Assembly (NCBI RefSeq): GCF_964340395.1
Contig: NC_135549.1
Location: 4,447,501-4,511,500 of the forward strand
Length of the DNA: 64,000 nt
Direction: 5' to 3'
Source: Glandiceps talaboti
Taxonomy: Eukaryota; Hemichordata; Enteropneusta; Spengelidae
Each line of letters starts with the position of its first letter. Position 1 is the stretch's first letter. Under the pieces are notes generated by a model. The model made no database searches. It was not told the origin of the DNA and saw only the letters and a list, made by a program, of their open reading frames with translations. This document shows positions 36,801-57,959 of this stretch, piece by piece. The position numbers and the translations under genes were made by a program.

Positions 36801-39800
36801 TGACTGACAGCTGCAACTATGTTATGTAAAACGGTACACTTGCAAGCATAAATTATACTTTAAGTTTAAGTTATAAATTTACAAGACTTGCTGAGTCATG
36901 AATGGTCTATAAACCTGGTATATGTACGAATACATGAACTCAGTATGCACCTAATGTAAATCTGGTTGTACATTGTATGTGCATGGAGTTTATAACTTAA
37001 AAGTACAGCAAAATGTGGTATTGCACTGCTGGCTAACATTATTGCTATCGTCATGTGCTTTATGGCTGTGGGCATTAGCTTGACTTTAAATAAATGTCCA
37101 GTCTGCAATTTTCTCATTCGTTTCCTAAATTCTAACTAACTATCAACGAGAATTGACATTTTGTAATGGGATCATTTGAACTACCGCAAGTTAGTGACCA
37201 CAGAAATGTGAAATCAACTGGTAACCATGACATTAAGTGGTCATTTTATGTGCACTCACACCACCTCATTTAACTTAATACCTTTGAACTCTTCCTTTAC
37301 AGACAATACACCAAACTTTGTATTTGTACAGATGACACATTTGATCAATATTGGTGACTAAAACCATCCAAGCATGTTATCCACTTTTTCAAGATCATAC
37401 AGTTCTTGTTGATTGTATTTCACTACTTTAATTTCTCATGATTGAAATTAGCTTTCGACAAGATATCTTGTAAATGAAGGTTTCTTAAAAGTTATAAATT
37501 ATACACATGCTGAAAACTTTACATTTCTGAAAGATTTTGACTTAATCTTTGTGACTTACAATATATGAATAATGGATACTGATTGCACTTTGACATCTCT
37601 TTTTCATCCCACATATCAAGGTGCTAGATTGCATGAAAAGATGACTTTAGGTACTGAATCAATCAATTTGTCATTTTGTTGGTTCATCAAGACATCTGAA
37701 ATACATTGTCCTTTACCATACCCTATAAAAGGTATGTCAATTATGATTCTGAGATTGACACTCAGACTTTTGATATCTCATTATCTGTTCTTGTTCTGGA
37801 GGCATGAATCATTATTGAGGTCCATGCAAACACGCACATGGCAATAGCGTATAGAGTTTTACAAATTATATTAAATGTAGAAGAATTGAGCTTTCATGAG
37901 TCCTATAATAAAGCACTTTACATCTCAAGGCAAGTGTACTTTATCAATCAAAGACAACACAATACAATCTAATTTGCAGCACTTACCAGGGAATTGAAGA
38001 CTCAAAGCACCATCAGGTACATTTATGTCTAGTGAGTACACATCATTAATCAGTTTGTATCCAAGACCATTGTAATCACAGTTCTCAACTACCGAGTACT
38101 TATCAAAATTACATTGAGCATAAGCATCTACAGAAAAGACAGAAATACTCATTTCAAGGATGCACGTGTCAGAATTAAAGCATTCAGAAAAAAATAGACA
38201 TAACTGGCATTATCAAATAAAATGAGTGGGTGAAGAATACTAAGCAATAGAAGTTGGATCCTAGATACTGTAGGAAAGTCAGTATTTCTTAGTTAGATAC
38301 AGGAACCAACAGTATGAAAATGAGATGTTGTACACATTACAAAATTATATATTCTCTTTTTTTAATATTTAACATTACTGGGACAAATGACTTCTGTTTT
38401 CTTCTGAAGGATGGGGTTCAGACTATCAAATGATATTTATAATTCAATTTCCACACCATGCAAAATGCATAGCAAAGGATATTGTATTGATCCTATTGGT
38501 AGTTATCTATTGGCATAAACAATCTAGTTGGGTAATCTGTGTGAAAGTCAGACTGTCTGGCTTAATTTTTGTGAGCAATAAGTATCACATCCTTCACTAG
38601 TCAAAAACTCTGATCCCTACTTTTCCTGTAATATGTACAACTGACAACACAAAAGACTCAGAATAATTTCAACTCATGACTGTGTGTACAGACTACATGT
38701 ACCAGTATAATAAAAGTATCCAATATTGTCTGCTGGTGTATAAAGAAAACAAAGAGGGCCTAAACTTTTAAAGCTACACTAGCTGTAACTGGAGTATTAT
38801 TTTTTTTGACCAGACAACCAACAATATATACACTGAAAATTGTTAAAATACCAATAATTAGATGTTGTACATATTAATTTGGGGTCGATTGTGTCCAGAA
38901 GTAGTAGAGCAACAGGTTGAAATTGTGATTGCATGAGACCGCTGATTTTATTTAATTGGATTTATTGTACCATACTATGTGTACAGCTACACGAATACTT
39001 TTACCAACAGGTGAATCAATACTGTGCAGGGTGTACGATATTATGTGTACAGCTACACGAATACTTTTACCAACAGGTGAATCAATACTGTACAGGGTGT
39101 ACCATGTTACAAGTAAGTCATTATATCTGACAAAATGGGTTTCAAACAACATTTCACTTGCAGCTAATGCAGCTTTAAGAAGAGATTCGTTAATATTCAT
39201 ATATGATGGGAAGAGAGTCTGTCAGTTGATAACCACAAATTCAAACATGAAATGGGTTGACTAGGAACATCAAAAGACGGAGCATCAAATCCTGGCAGAG
39301 TATATCAAAAGAAGCAAAGCAAGTAGCTAGAGTTGTATGAAAAGTAGAAGACACACGACTGATGAAAATATTTTCAAAAAAAAAGAAAAGAAGATACCTG
39401 TTCTGCATCTGCCTCTATTTTGCAATGCAAATACTTTATATCCCAGCTGATATGCAGCAAGTCCACATTTTTTGATCCTGTCCAGTCGAGTTGTTGGATG
39501 TGCATCCAGCAGTTCATGCTCTCCTTCAAGCTTTTCAATTATGTGATCATCAGTATCACTCCAACAACCTATGTGTTTGTAAACTGAGACAAAACAAAGA
39601 TATATACAGACCAAGATTTGGGTGATGTCCAGAGGAGTGCAATGAGGTATACATATAGTAATCTTATACTGTGCAGGTGTTACTTGTGTTCATGCATTAA
39701 AAAATAAAGTACCTGTTAGAGTCACAAATACTTTTTTGAATTTATGCATTGTTTGTATAATATTTACTATCTCTCATTTGGTCTATTTGATCTTGTTGTT

Positions 39801-42800
39801 CATTCACTCCAGAACTAGCAACTTATTACACTTCAGCTGGCAAATTTGTCAGTACAGATACATGATGATATAATCGGGGTGTATTTTTTTTCTATTTTTG
39901 CTATGTTCTTACCTCGATCTCTTTTTAATCAGTTTTGATTGCATTTTAATTCCCTTTGTTTCATGAACATTAATTTTGTGTGTTTTTTCTGTTTTACTTT
40001 GTTGTGTACAATGCACTGAGACGTATGTGTAGTGCGTTCTTTAAGAATTAAAATAAATAAATAAATTTAGTTTTGCAAGCTCAGTAGCTACATGTGAAAT
40101 CTTCTATTTAGAGTTACTGCAAATGTATGAGAATGTGTCAAATCTCTAAATATATATTATAACACATGTCCCCATGTACATACGTATATATTTAGAAACT
40201 ACCTTTAAGTAATCAAATCTAATCTAAATCATATCTGGTTATATTTGATGGGATATATGAATAACATGCTGTATATATGAATGATTTTCTTCTAACTTTG
40301 ATACATACCAAAATCTTGAGGGCATTCTTCAGTGTTGCAGTCCGTTACTTCTGAATCTTCTCCATCACAATCAGCTGCGTCTGGATCAGGAGGGGGATTT
40401 GTACAAGTTCTATTCCTTACATGAGTACCACCACCACAAGCTACAGTACAAGATGTGTATGGGTTCCAAACACTCCACTGACCATTAATAGACACAGACT
40501 CTGGTTCTGTTGAAATCAAACAATAACATTAAGAACATGCAGAAGTTAAATAAAATGAGAAAGGAAAAGGTAAGGGTTTTTACCACTTTTCAGAAACAAT
40601 GCAATAGGAACTTCTCAAAATTTAGATAAAATCATTTTAAACTTTACTTTGAATTTATGTGACACTGGATTTTTTCACCCTCATATTATGTACCCGTAAC
40701 AATTTTTCAGCTGTTGATGTCTTTCAGTTTGTACTGATGACTCTGATAATGAACAATGTTAACTCACTGAAAAGTTACAAATTCACAACTACAACCCTTC
40801 CAACAGATGCCTAGAAATGCTGCTGATCAGAACATTGTTTTATCAGTACTGGACAATTAAAGAACTGGCTTTGTAGGTGCAGGAAAGTCTTCTCCTTATC
40901 ACACTATCAAACTCGACATGTATTGATTACGTACAAATAACGTTGGATGCCTCTTTTGTAGGTTCATGCAATGTTTGTATCAGTTCGTTTATGTCTGTGA
41001 AAGTTAGTCATATTGCCATAATAATTACCATCTGTGACTAACTTTCCCAGACAAAAAGAAACTGATACAAGCATTGTGTGATCTTACATCTGAGGCAACC
41101 ACTATTGTTTTTGTATCAATGTCTGTCAGTTTGATAGAGAGAGGAGAAGACTTTTTGGCACCTTCAAAGCCAGTTTTAATTGTCCACCACTGCTAAAAAG
41201 ATGTTCTGATCAGCACCATTTCTAGACAATTGGTCAAGGGTTGTAAGTTTTGTGCACATTTAATCATAAATGCTTAGTATTAGTAATCTGAATATACTCA
41301 GTCTTCACATTTACCTGTAGAATAAATATAAACATCATGTCCTCTGAAACTGCCTTTACCACTTTTAGGACAGGAATCATCTGGTCCGTTGTCCATATAC
41401 ATGGTGGAATAATTATCACTGGCATGACAAGCACCATTACTGAGTGAAAAGAGATGGGCGCCATAAGCTGCTGCTGCACACTTTAATATAGGAACTTTAC
41501 GTTCTCCAGGTTCTCCATCTAACAGAGACATACTCATATCGTCATAGTTCGTAAACTCAGGTCTCTTCCAACACCCCAACCATCGATAGACTGCGAAAAA
41601 CAAAACATACAAAGAATGAATACATACAACAAAACACAGTTGTATAGATCAAAGTTTAAATGGGCATTATGAATAAATATAAAAATAGACAGGAAATTGA
41701 CAGTTGGGTTTGGTGGAGATAGATGTGAACTTACAAAAGCAATTAAAAAATTCCTACTTTTGTGAATGTCTAAAGAAAACACCCATTTGTACATTTTACT
41801 ATAAGAAATATAAAAGAAATGTGAACTGTATAGACAATGGTAAACAGTACACTCAAATCAAAGAAGCTCCTCCTCCAAAGTACATACAATGAATATTATC
41901 AAAGTCAAATAAATAGTATTACTACTGTTGGTACATCAATCACATTGGCCTATGTCGACCATGCCCCTTACTATCCAATAAATGACTGAATACCTTCATC
42001 AGTATTTCCCCAAGGACATGCAGCTGTGTTGCATTCTTGACTTTCCACTGATAACCCCTGACAGTCTTCACTACCAATACAATACCTGGTTCTTGTTTGA
42101 TTGCCACCATCACAAGCTGCCTCACATGATTTCCATGTCGTCCAAAATGTCCACTCACCAACATAGTTCTCTGATAAAAGAAGAGATAGTAACAGTAATC
42201 AGAAGATACAACTACTGAATGGCATTATAGTATTTGGTGATCTGTTCAGAAATATCTGTCAGCTTGCTGACGGTTATTGAATGGATCACAATCAGATTTA
42301 TTCCTAAAGTTCATGAGCATAAGTAACTTATGAGAGTTAAATGGTAATTTCTCAAATCACAGCATTGCAGTAATGTGAATACAACATTCCCTTCTAATAC
42401 ACATCATTATTTCATCAGTAAACAGAAGTCATCTGTTTTCCTTGTCAATGCATAATTAGAGTCCAGAGATATAGAAAGAGGAAGTGTTTATCTATATCAG
42501 CTGTCAAATACTTTTTTTTGTGAGATTTTGTTGATATTTTTCAAATGTTATATAATTATGACCTGCTAAATGACATGTCTAGGACAACATGCAAATAGGT
42601 GATGCTTTATTTTAATGACGTCTTTGAAAGTTTCATCTACAAACTACCAATCTTCAAACTATTGAAAAATGTCAGGTTCACTTTACAAGTCACTGGTATT
42701 GTGAGAGTGACCGTCATAATGCTATCACAATCAGCTGTTTGTGCTAGAAAGCCAACAGTGTCACACTTGCAACATCATTACACACATGCTAATGTTTCCG

Positions 42801-43766
42801 GCTATACCTGGAGTCAAAGTGTAAACATCCATGCGTCCTTTGCCAAATCCTTTGCCATCCCTACACTTTCTGTCTGGTCCTCTCTGATAAAAGTACTGGT
42901 CTGCATCAGCTGATGCCAGGCACTCCCCTCCATCCCGTAATGCAAATATTGAATATCCCTTCCTCTGTGATACAATGGCACATCTTTCAATGGCTTGAAC
43001 CCGAGTTGTCCAATCGCCATATAGTTCTGTAATGTTGGCACCTTCTAATGACTCAATCAGTAGATTATCAGCTTTGGTTATCCAACAACCAATATAATAA
43101 AATTCTGTGAATCAGACAACATCAACAATGTAACCCTGTCACATTCTACAGGTTCATTCCTATGCTCATTTGCTTTTTTTTAAATGCTCATAAATTTAAT
43201 GAAACTTAATATCCAGGGTACTTTTAAGAGGAACTTCGAACTGTCTGTATGTATATTTCTATAAACTAACAACAAATTTTACATCTGTACTGGTACATTT
43301 GGAGAATGTTTTTTTTTCAAATAATTCATATCATATAGGTGATCTAACAATATCTTCAAAAGTGAAAGGCATGCACAGTGCAGTGTAGTCTTGAAAAGAT
43401 GTCAATTTTTTGATCATAGCAAATATCAAAGCATAATACAGTACTCAAATGGCAAACCTAAAAAGATGTATCAACGAAATTGACAATACACATCTGATCT
43501 TTATAGATAAGTTGGCACACACATTCACATATGCAACCCCCCCCCCCCCCCCCACGCCACACACATACCTGGGCAAGGCTCGGTGCTAATACATTCTGTT
43601 GTTTCTATCACTTCTTCGCCTTCACTGAAACAAGTTAAATTGGAGTTTGGAATGGCATTTTCAGCTTGCAGTCTTCCACATGTAATATTTCGTTCTTGCA
43701 GCCCTGTGCCATTACATGCAACAGTACATATCGACCAGGCGGTGGTAGGATTCCAATAGAGATCAC
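24000..43766 (-). CDS. Adhesion G-protein-coupled receptor with TSP1-GCW repeats, 5' incomplete
   Basis: Exons 5' to 3': 43766-43569, 43104-42808, 42170-41994, 41590-41315, 40506-40309, 39583-39398, 38127-37987, 36781-36735, 36592-36335, 35919-35811, 35393-35229, 34704-34626, 33010-32831, 32365-32239, 31723-31620, 31144-31042, 30586-30436, 30071-30005, 29464-29398, 28594-28497, 27916-27748, 26229-26110, 25450-25261, 25011-24809, 24083-24000. Every junction is GT-AG and the frame is continuous for about 1263 residues to TAG at 24000-24002. Order: TSP1, GCW, TSP1, GCW, TSP1, GCW, linker, GAIN with GPS, 7TM, cytoplasmic tail. The 7TM resembles latrophilin-class adhesion GPCRs ([32 protein letters not shown]). 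It would be autoproteolysed and signal at the plasma membrane. The first exon starts in phase 1, so at least one exon (start codon, signal peptide) is missing. The vertebrate orthologue is not clear; BAI receptors also have TSP1 repeats but no GCW domains. Confidence 0.93.
24389..24497. repeat. GC-rich inverted repeat
   Basis: The left arm GTGTAAGATATGTCGTGACG then TTTCGCCCTCACCGGCC is mirrored on the right by GGCCGATGTGTGAGGGCG then CCCCGTCATGGTGTACCTTACAC. It lies in the last GPCR intron and is much richer in GC than its surroundings. It may be a small MITE. Confidence 0.65.
26230..26960. other. GPCR intron, nothing recognised
   Basis: AT-rich intronic DNA between the TM7 exon and the tail exons. 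No element found. Confidence 0.6.
26966..27086. repeat. ~67-bp tandem duplication
   Basis: ACTGACTGTATAAGAACTAT followed by ACATTATGTTTGTAAGCTAA occurs at about 26966 and again at about 27033. Confidence 0.85.
27345..27563 (+). mobile_element. SINE-like element with (TAA)n tail
   Basis: A box B-like GGGGTTCAATCCCAGG at about 27422 is followed by a unique body and a 3' (TAATAA)n tail ending near 27563. Box A is weak. It lies in the same GPCR intron in plus orientation. Confidence 0.55.
28656..28697. repeat. Partial copy of the 8864-9015 MITE
   Basis: TTTTTCTTCATCCAGCCAAG then GAAAATATGAATGA matches the left end of the MITE in INTS13 intron 10. The rest of the element is absent. Confidence 0.6.
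28845..28936. repeat. (GT)n then (CTGT)n microsatellite
   Basis: About 50 bases of GT followed by CTGT tetranucleotides in a GPCR intron. Confidence 0.97.
30805..30893. repeat. G-rich tract and (GTT)n
   Basis: Runs of GGGG separated by T, then a GTT trinucleotide repeat. The first part has many G-quadruplex-capable runs on the plus strand, which is the template strand of the GPCR. Confidence 0.95.
32472..32635. mobile_element. 164-bp MITE, copy 1
   Basis: Starts CAGTATGCCCTCTAA and ends TTAGAGGGCACACTG, an inverted pair. The interior matches the copy at 34900-35070 in opposite orientation (for example CACCAAATTTTGGTG). CAGTG-type ends suggest the hAT class. It lies in a GPCR intron. No clear target duplication. 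Confidence 0.8.
33011..34625. other. GPCR intron, nothing recognised
   Basis: 1.6 kb of AT-rich intron between two GAIN-domain exons. No element found. Confidence 0.6.
34900..35070. mobile_element. 171-bp MITE, copy 2
   Basis: Starts CAGTGTGCCCTCTAAG and ends TTAGAGGGCACATGG. It is the inverted relative of the 32472-32635 copy. The flanking 8-mers AACCTGTG (34892-34899) and AAACTGTG (35071-35078) agree at 7 of 8 bases, consistent with an 8-base hAT target duplication. Confidence 0.8.
35465..35575. repeat. ~61-bp tandem duplication
   Basis: TTTTTGTTAA(G/A) then GTGGTAAGCAGGTAAAAT and an (A/C)TACC(C/T)GC block occur twice in a GPCR intron. Confidence 0.8.
38128..39397. repeat. GPCR intron with a 68-bp tandem duplication
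   Basis: The duplication (TATGTGTACAGCTACACGAA then TACTTTTACCAACAGGTGAATC) lies at about 38968-39110. The remainder of the intron shows nothing recognisable. Confidence 0.8.
40784..41254. mobile_element. 471-bp long inverted-repeat (foldback) element
   Basis: The two arms are reverse complements over most of the length, meeting near 41020. Outer pairs are ACAACCCTT at left and AAGGGTTGT at right. Inner pairs are GCTGATCAGAACAT with ATGTTCTGATCAGC, GACAATTAAA with TTTTAATTGTC, and AAAGTTAGTCA with TGACTAACTTT. It lies in the GPCR intron between the second GCW and third TSP1 exons. No coding capacity. Confidence 0.85.
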
Positions 43767-44340
43767 CTGCAACGAGGAAAATAAATGTGAGGAATGACTG
43801 TTGCAATGTTATTTTGTATAAATTGTAAGTCAGTTCATGGAGGTAAAAAAATAGACCTCCATGGTCAGTTGTACATCGTATAACTCAATAAATCGTAAAC
43901 GAAACTGCGAATTACTCTGGGAAGTACTTATCAAAAGCAAATTCGTGAATTACGTTTGGAAACAAAATTGTGAAAAATTACTGTTCCGCACTTTTGCGAA
44001 ATTGGCACTATGCCATATGTCATGTTTATATCTTCCAAATTCGAGAAAATGAAAATACCGCCTGCAGAAATCGGCAGACGATAAACCACTTAGGCTAGTT
44101 GGAAATAGTAACACCTCGTTATAATGTCTGAGAAATATTCTTCTTTTTCATTGACAAGTTCGATTCGAATGTTATCGTTTTTATGAATGTCGTAAACTTC
44201 AAAAGTTAAAGTGAAACTGGGTACTCGAATACAACTCTGTCCCGGGGAAAGAAATAATATGATAATAATATTGTGTACTAGACTTCACGATTTTGATATT
44301 TTCATGATCGTCTACGAGGCCTGGGATTCCCTCCCACTAT
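43767..44340. other. Gap between GPCR and CEP83
   Basis: The minus-strand acceptor TTATTTTCCTCGTTGCAG sits directly before the first known GPCR exon. The frame upstream of it has no ATG before a stop, so the 5' exon must be spliced in. I could not place it here. The stretch has more CpG than the introns, as expected near a promoter. Confidence 0.5.
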
Positions 44341-44354
44341 GCATTGCGAGGTAT

Positions 44355-44400
44355 TTTCCAAAACGCATGCGCACAACTGTCACCGCCATTTTCCGTTGAA
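44355..44400 (+). promoter_or_regulatory. CEP83 promoter with NRF1 and YY1 sites
   Basis: ACGCATGCGCAC (about 44363-44374) matches the NRF1 consensus closely. CCGCCATTTT (44383-44392) is a YY1 core. Both sit just upstream of a likely non-coding exon in CpG-rich DNA. Such pairs are typical of TATA-less constitutive promoters. It may also serve the divergent GPCR. Confidence 0.6.
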
Positions 44401-44505
44401 AAGTACGTTAGTTCGATCGAGGGCTTCATCATTGTTTTATCAAATATTTCTCCTTAATTAATTGATATGCACGAATAATTTTTGATCAAACGAACAGTAC
44501 ACCAG
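44401..44505 (+). other. Probable CEP83 non-coding first exon
   Basis: The stretch ends ACACCAG before a strong donor, GTGAGT, at 44506. The next plus-strand exon (47581) begins with 82 untranslated bases before the CEP83 ATG, so a 5' UTR exon is needed. The exon start is not determined. Confidence 0.45.
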
Positions 44506-47500
44506 GTGAGTGTATCTTAGACCCAATTATTAGTTTTCTACCATAGTATAAGGTGATTTATGCGTAAAATGATCGGGTACGGGCGTGTTCGCTGCGCTTG
44601 GCGGTGCACTGCGTCCCCGTTCTCTAGCAACGGTTCTACATACCATTTATTATGTTTAGATTTGCTCATGATCAGTCATATACAGAAAGCCTACCCGCAT
44701 GTATTGGGCGAGATAATAAATTGTTTATGTTTTTGCATGGACAATTTTTGGTACGTCTAGATTGCATTCTTTTCCCCAGTCTCCAGTTCCTTTTAAATTT
44801 TATTTCACGACTAATTTGCACGTCAGCCTGTATTCTATTAGCTGGCTAACCTTCGCGTTTGTCACTTTCTCGAAGGATTGATACGGCAGTAGCGTCCAGA
44901 AAAAAACGCTCAATAATATGATACTCAGTTCTGTAAAAATGTTAAAATGGATATACAGGATATATACAATGTATTGTATTTATTTTGATTGAAAATATTT
45001 AGTCAGCCTTGCAAAACGTTGCGACTGGTACATTCAAAAATGGACTGAGAAATTAACAGTCCGTGAACACTCTACGGTATTATTCTTGAAATCTTGCAAG
45101 GTGTAACAACAAAATGTGGTCAGTGTGCAATATCATGGGATTTACACAACGGACTGTACATTGACAATCTTGAATCTGCAAATGGTAATCGTATTATTCG
45201 TAATGTAAACAGTCTTCAAAACTTAATGTTTTCCTTTATAAAACTGATGCTTACATGTAAATGCAAAATTACTCAGAAGACCTATGTCCTTAAAATCCTG
45301 TGCAAATCTGTCCAACGCAGCACTTCAGCCCAGACAGAGCGTCTTTCGCCTAATCCTTCTAAGTGCTTACCCTGAGGAAGGCGACTTGTGCATCGACGAA
45401 ATGTTGGTGTTTTAAATTAAAATGATAAAGATCAGATTGAAGATCGGAGACCAGTTGAACCGCCTCGTTTTAAATACTTCACACACAAATCTGTCTGCAG
45501 AAGTCAACTAATTTAATAATGAAAATTTGGAATCGCTCCTGGTTACTTTAAGAATAACAATAATATTCATTCATTCATGAAATAAATGGTAAAGTTTATT
45601 TCTAAACCAATAAGCAAGCAAAATAGCTAAACAAGCTCATTGTCAACTGTAGTCTCTCTAAAAGTAAAATGAATTACATGAAATATTTCATTGTATACAC
45701 TTCCCACTACTGGTTAACAGGGATGCCAACAACGTTGAATCTTCAATTTAAGAAGGTTTAGTGAACATGGCGTCATGCTCATGATATTATCCAAATAGTG
45801 CTGCCTACAAACACATATATGCAAGTCTCACTTGATGTGATACCTTGCATACTGTTACCATGTATACGGACACAGTGGGGAATTGGCTGTTCCAGACTGT
45901 AACCATGAAAACTAGACAGGTCATTAATTTTCATCCATAAACATATTGTTCACCTCAAAACAGTGATTAATAGGTATCAAATTTATTATCCAAGTTGTAA
46001 CCCAGTTATAGTTTGATAAAGTACCGTGTACCTGCTTTTGTGCTGTTATTATTTTGTATAATTACTATGAAATGAAAAATGGTAAATGTATTGTGTATGA
46101 GATGAAAGCACCACACTAGTGAAAGTCTAAGAGCTAAAGAACATATTGCATTTTATATTACACGTACTTGATGAATTACTTTTCATTATTTGTCATTATG
46201 TATGCAAGCTCTCAACTTATTTTTTCCGTTTGATGTTATAAGCTTATATGTATTTTCAGGGCAATTGATTGTCTTGGGTATGCACTGAGTTTCCTTACTC
46301 AGATCCTGAGTGTATAATTTCAAAATGACTATTTGAATATAATTTTTAGTAATTTACTACGTAATATTGTTGCAGTCAGTAAATTCCAAAGCAAAGCGGG
46401 GAGTTAACTTGAAAGAGATTACATTTGATTCTGTGGATATCCTTCAGTTAAGATAAAATTAAAGTCTGGGTGCCTTAATGTGCAAATGATCTGAAAAGAT
46501 TAGGTCTAGTGTATTATATTAATCAAGTGTATGGATTGCATGATCAGGTATATAACCAAAGAACTACATCAAAGCAAGAAGCTAATGCAACGTTAAATGA
46601 ATGCTAGCATGTGGTCTTACGCAGATCGGAAGTATTGTCCATAGGAAATAACCTTTATATTTTTTAAAATCCTGGATACAATTCAAATCATCTGTGGATT
46701 TGTATACGTGATCCACATGAGAACTATTTTGTGTATGTGTCTGAAGCTATCAAATCTGCTCTGTGTGCTTCGTGACTTTGATTTTAAGTGAAAAACTGAT
46801 CTGCCCATATTTTTTTTTTAATTCTTACTAGCAGACATGTACAAAAAGTGCTGTCGACAGTCTGTGTCCTTAATAACATTGGTATGAGGTGACTCTTTGA
46901 CATAAATACAATGAAATATAGATTTCCAATATTGATTTTTTTATTTCATATGTAAGTAAATACCATGCACAGATGGTACCACAGTTGTCAGTATTAAATG
47001 GGTAACTGTACAAATGTACATGTGTGACAGTTTCCATGGGAAGTTAGTGTATTTTGGGGTTGTGAATAATGTATTGTGTGAGGTGTAAGTTTCAAAGAGT
47101 AGCAATTTAGATTAAAAGTAGATAACTGGTTGCGATGTAAAATCTATCCTGCAATTTATGATTCTTTGCAAATTCCCTTTGATTGAATGGTTGAAAGATG
47201 ATTTATAATTACTATTTCATACAAAGTACAAATAATTCCACAATGTAGAAATGAATAGTTGTATATCATCAACAAATTGCTACACAGAGATCTCTCAGAC
47301 CTTCATAGAGGAGTGGGAAGTGGGTTCCATCCCAAATGTATAATTTCTTGAAAACGCATAGAAACTACTTCAGACAACAATCCATTTTTCTATATGATTA
47401 CTTCACACAATCCAGTTGTTCTTTCATAGGAAGATCACTGCAATACTGTAAAAGTTCCCCTACATGTAGTCAGTTCTTGCTCAATAATTTTTAGAAAAAC

Positions 47501-47580
47501 TGAAGAAATAAATTTGTGAGACAAACTTTCCTCATCTCTACCATTACAAATACATTCTTTTTCTTTCCTTTTATTGACAG
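44506..47580. other. CEP83 first intron
   Basis: AT-rich, about 3 kb. It contains a retroelement-like fragment near 45094-45419 and no recognised exon on either strand. Confidence 0.5.
45350..45419 (+). mobile_element. Retroelement 3'-end-like fragment
   Basis: CCCTGAGGAAGGCGACTTGT then GCATCGACGAAATGTTGG resembles the block (CTGATGAAGGC to CGAAACGTTGG) seen near the 3' ends of many animal retroelements. A short degraded open frame precedes it (45094-45375). Family assignment is uncertain. Confidence 0.35.
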
Positions 47581-47662
47581 GAAGTAGTGTTTCCCACAAT
47601 ACTGTATCCGTCCTTCTTTTCCCAATTAGTGTTCATTGTAAGGACAGTACAAAAGCACAAAG

Positions 47663-57959
<10,297 letters not shown>

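Larger units (their letters stand above)
37987..43766 (-). other. GPCR ectodomain: three TSP1-GCW pairs
   Basis: TSP1 exons are 43766-43569, 42170-41994 and 40506-40309, with the W-x-x-W/W-x-x-C and C-G/x-G-x-x-x-R-x-R pattern ([38 protein letters not shown]). GCW exons are 43104-42808, 41590-41315 and the split pair 39583-39398 plus 38127-37987. Each GCW copy of about 90 residues has G-C-W near its start, S/K-L-(L)-E/D-G, a Cys before a small-residue helix, an F-(A/S)-L motif, G-x-C, and a C-terminal (D/N)-V-Y. All these exons are phase 1-1, the pattern expected of shuffled extracellular modules. Confidence 0.88.

Noticed and set aside
46618-46632. GCAGATCGGAAG, similar to a sequencing adapter
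   Set aside because: Only about 11 bases match and the flanks are ordinary genomic sequence; coincidence.
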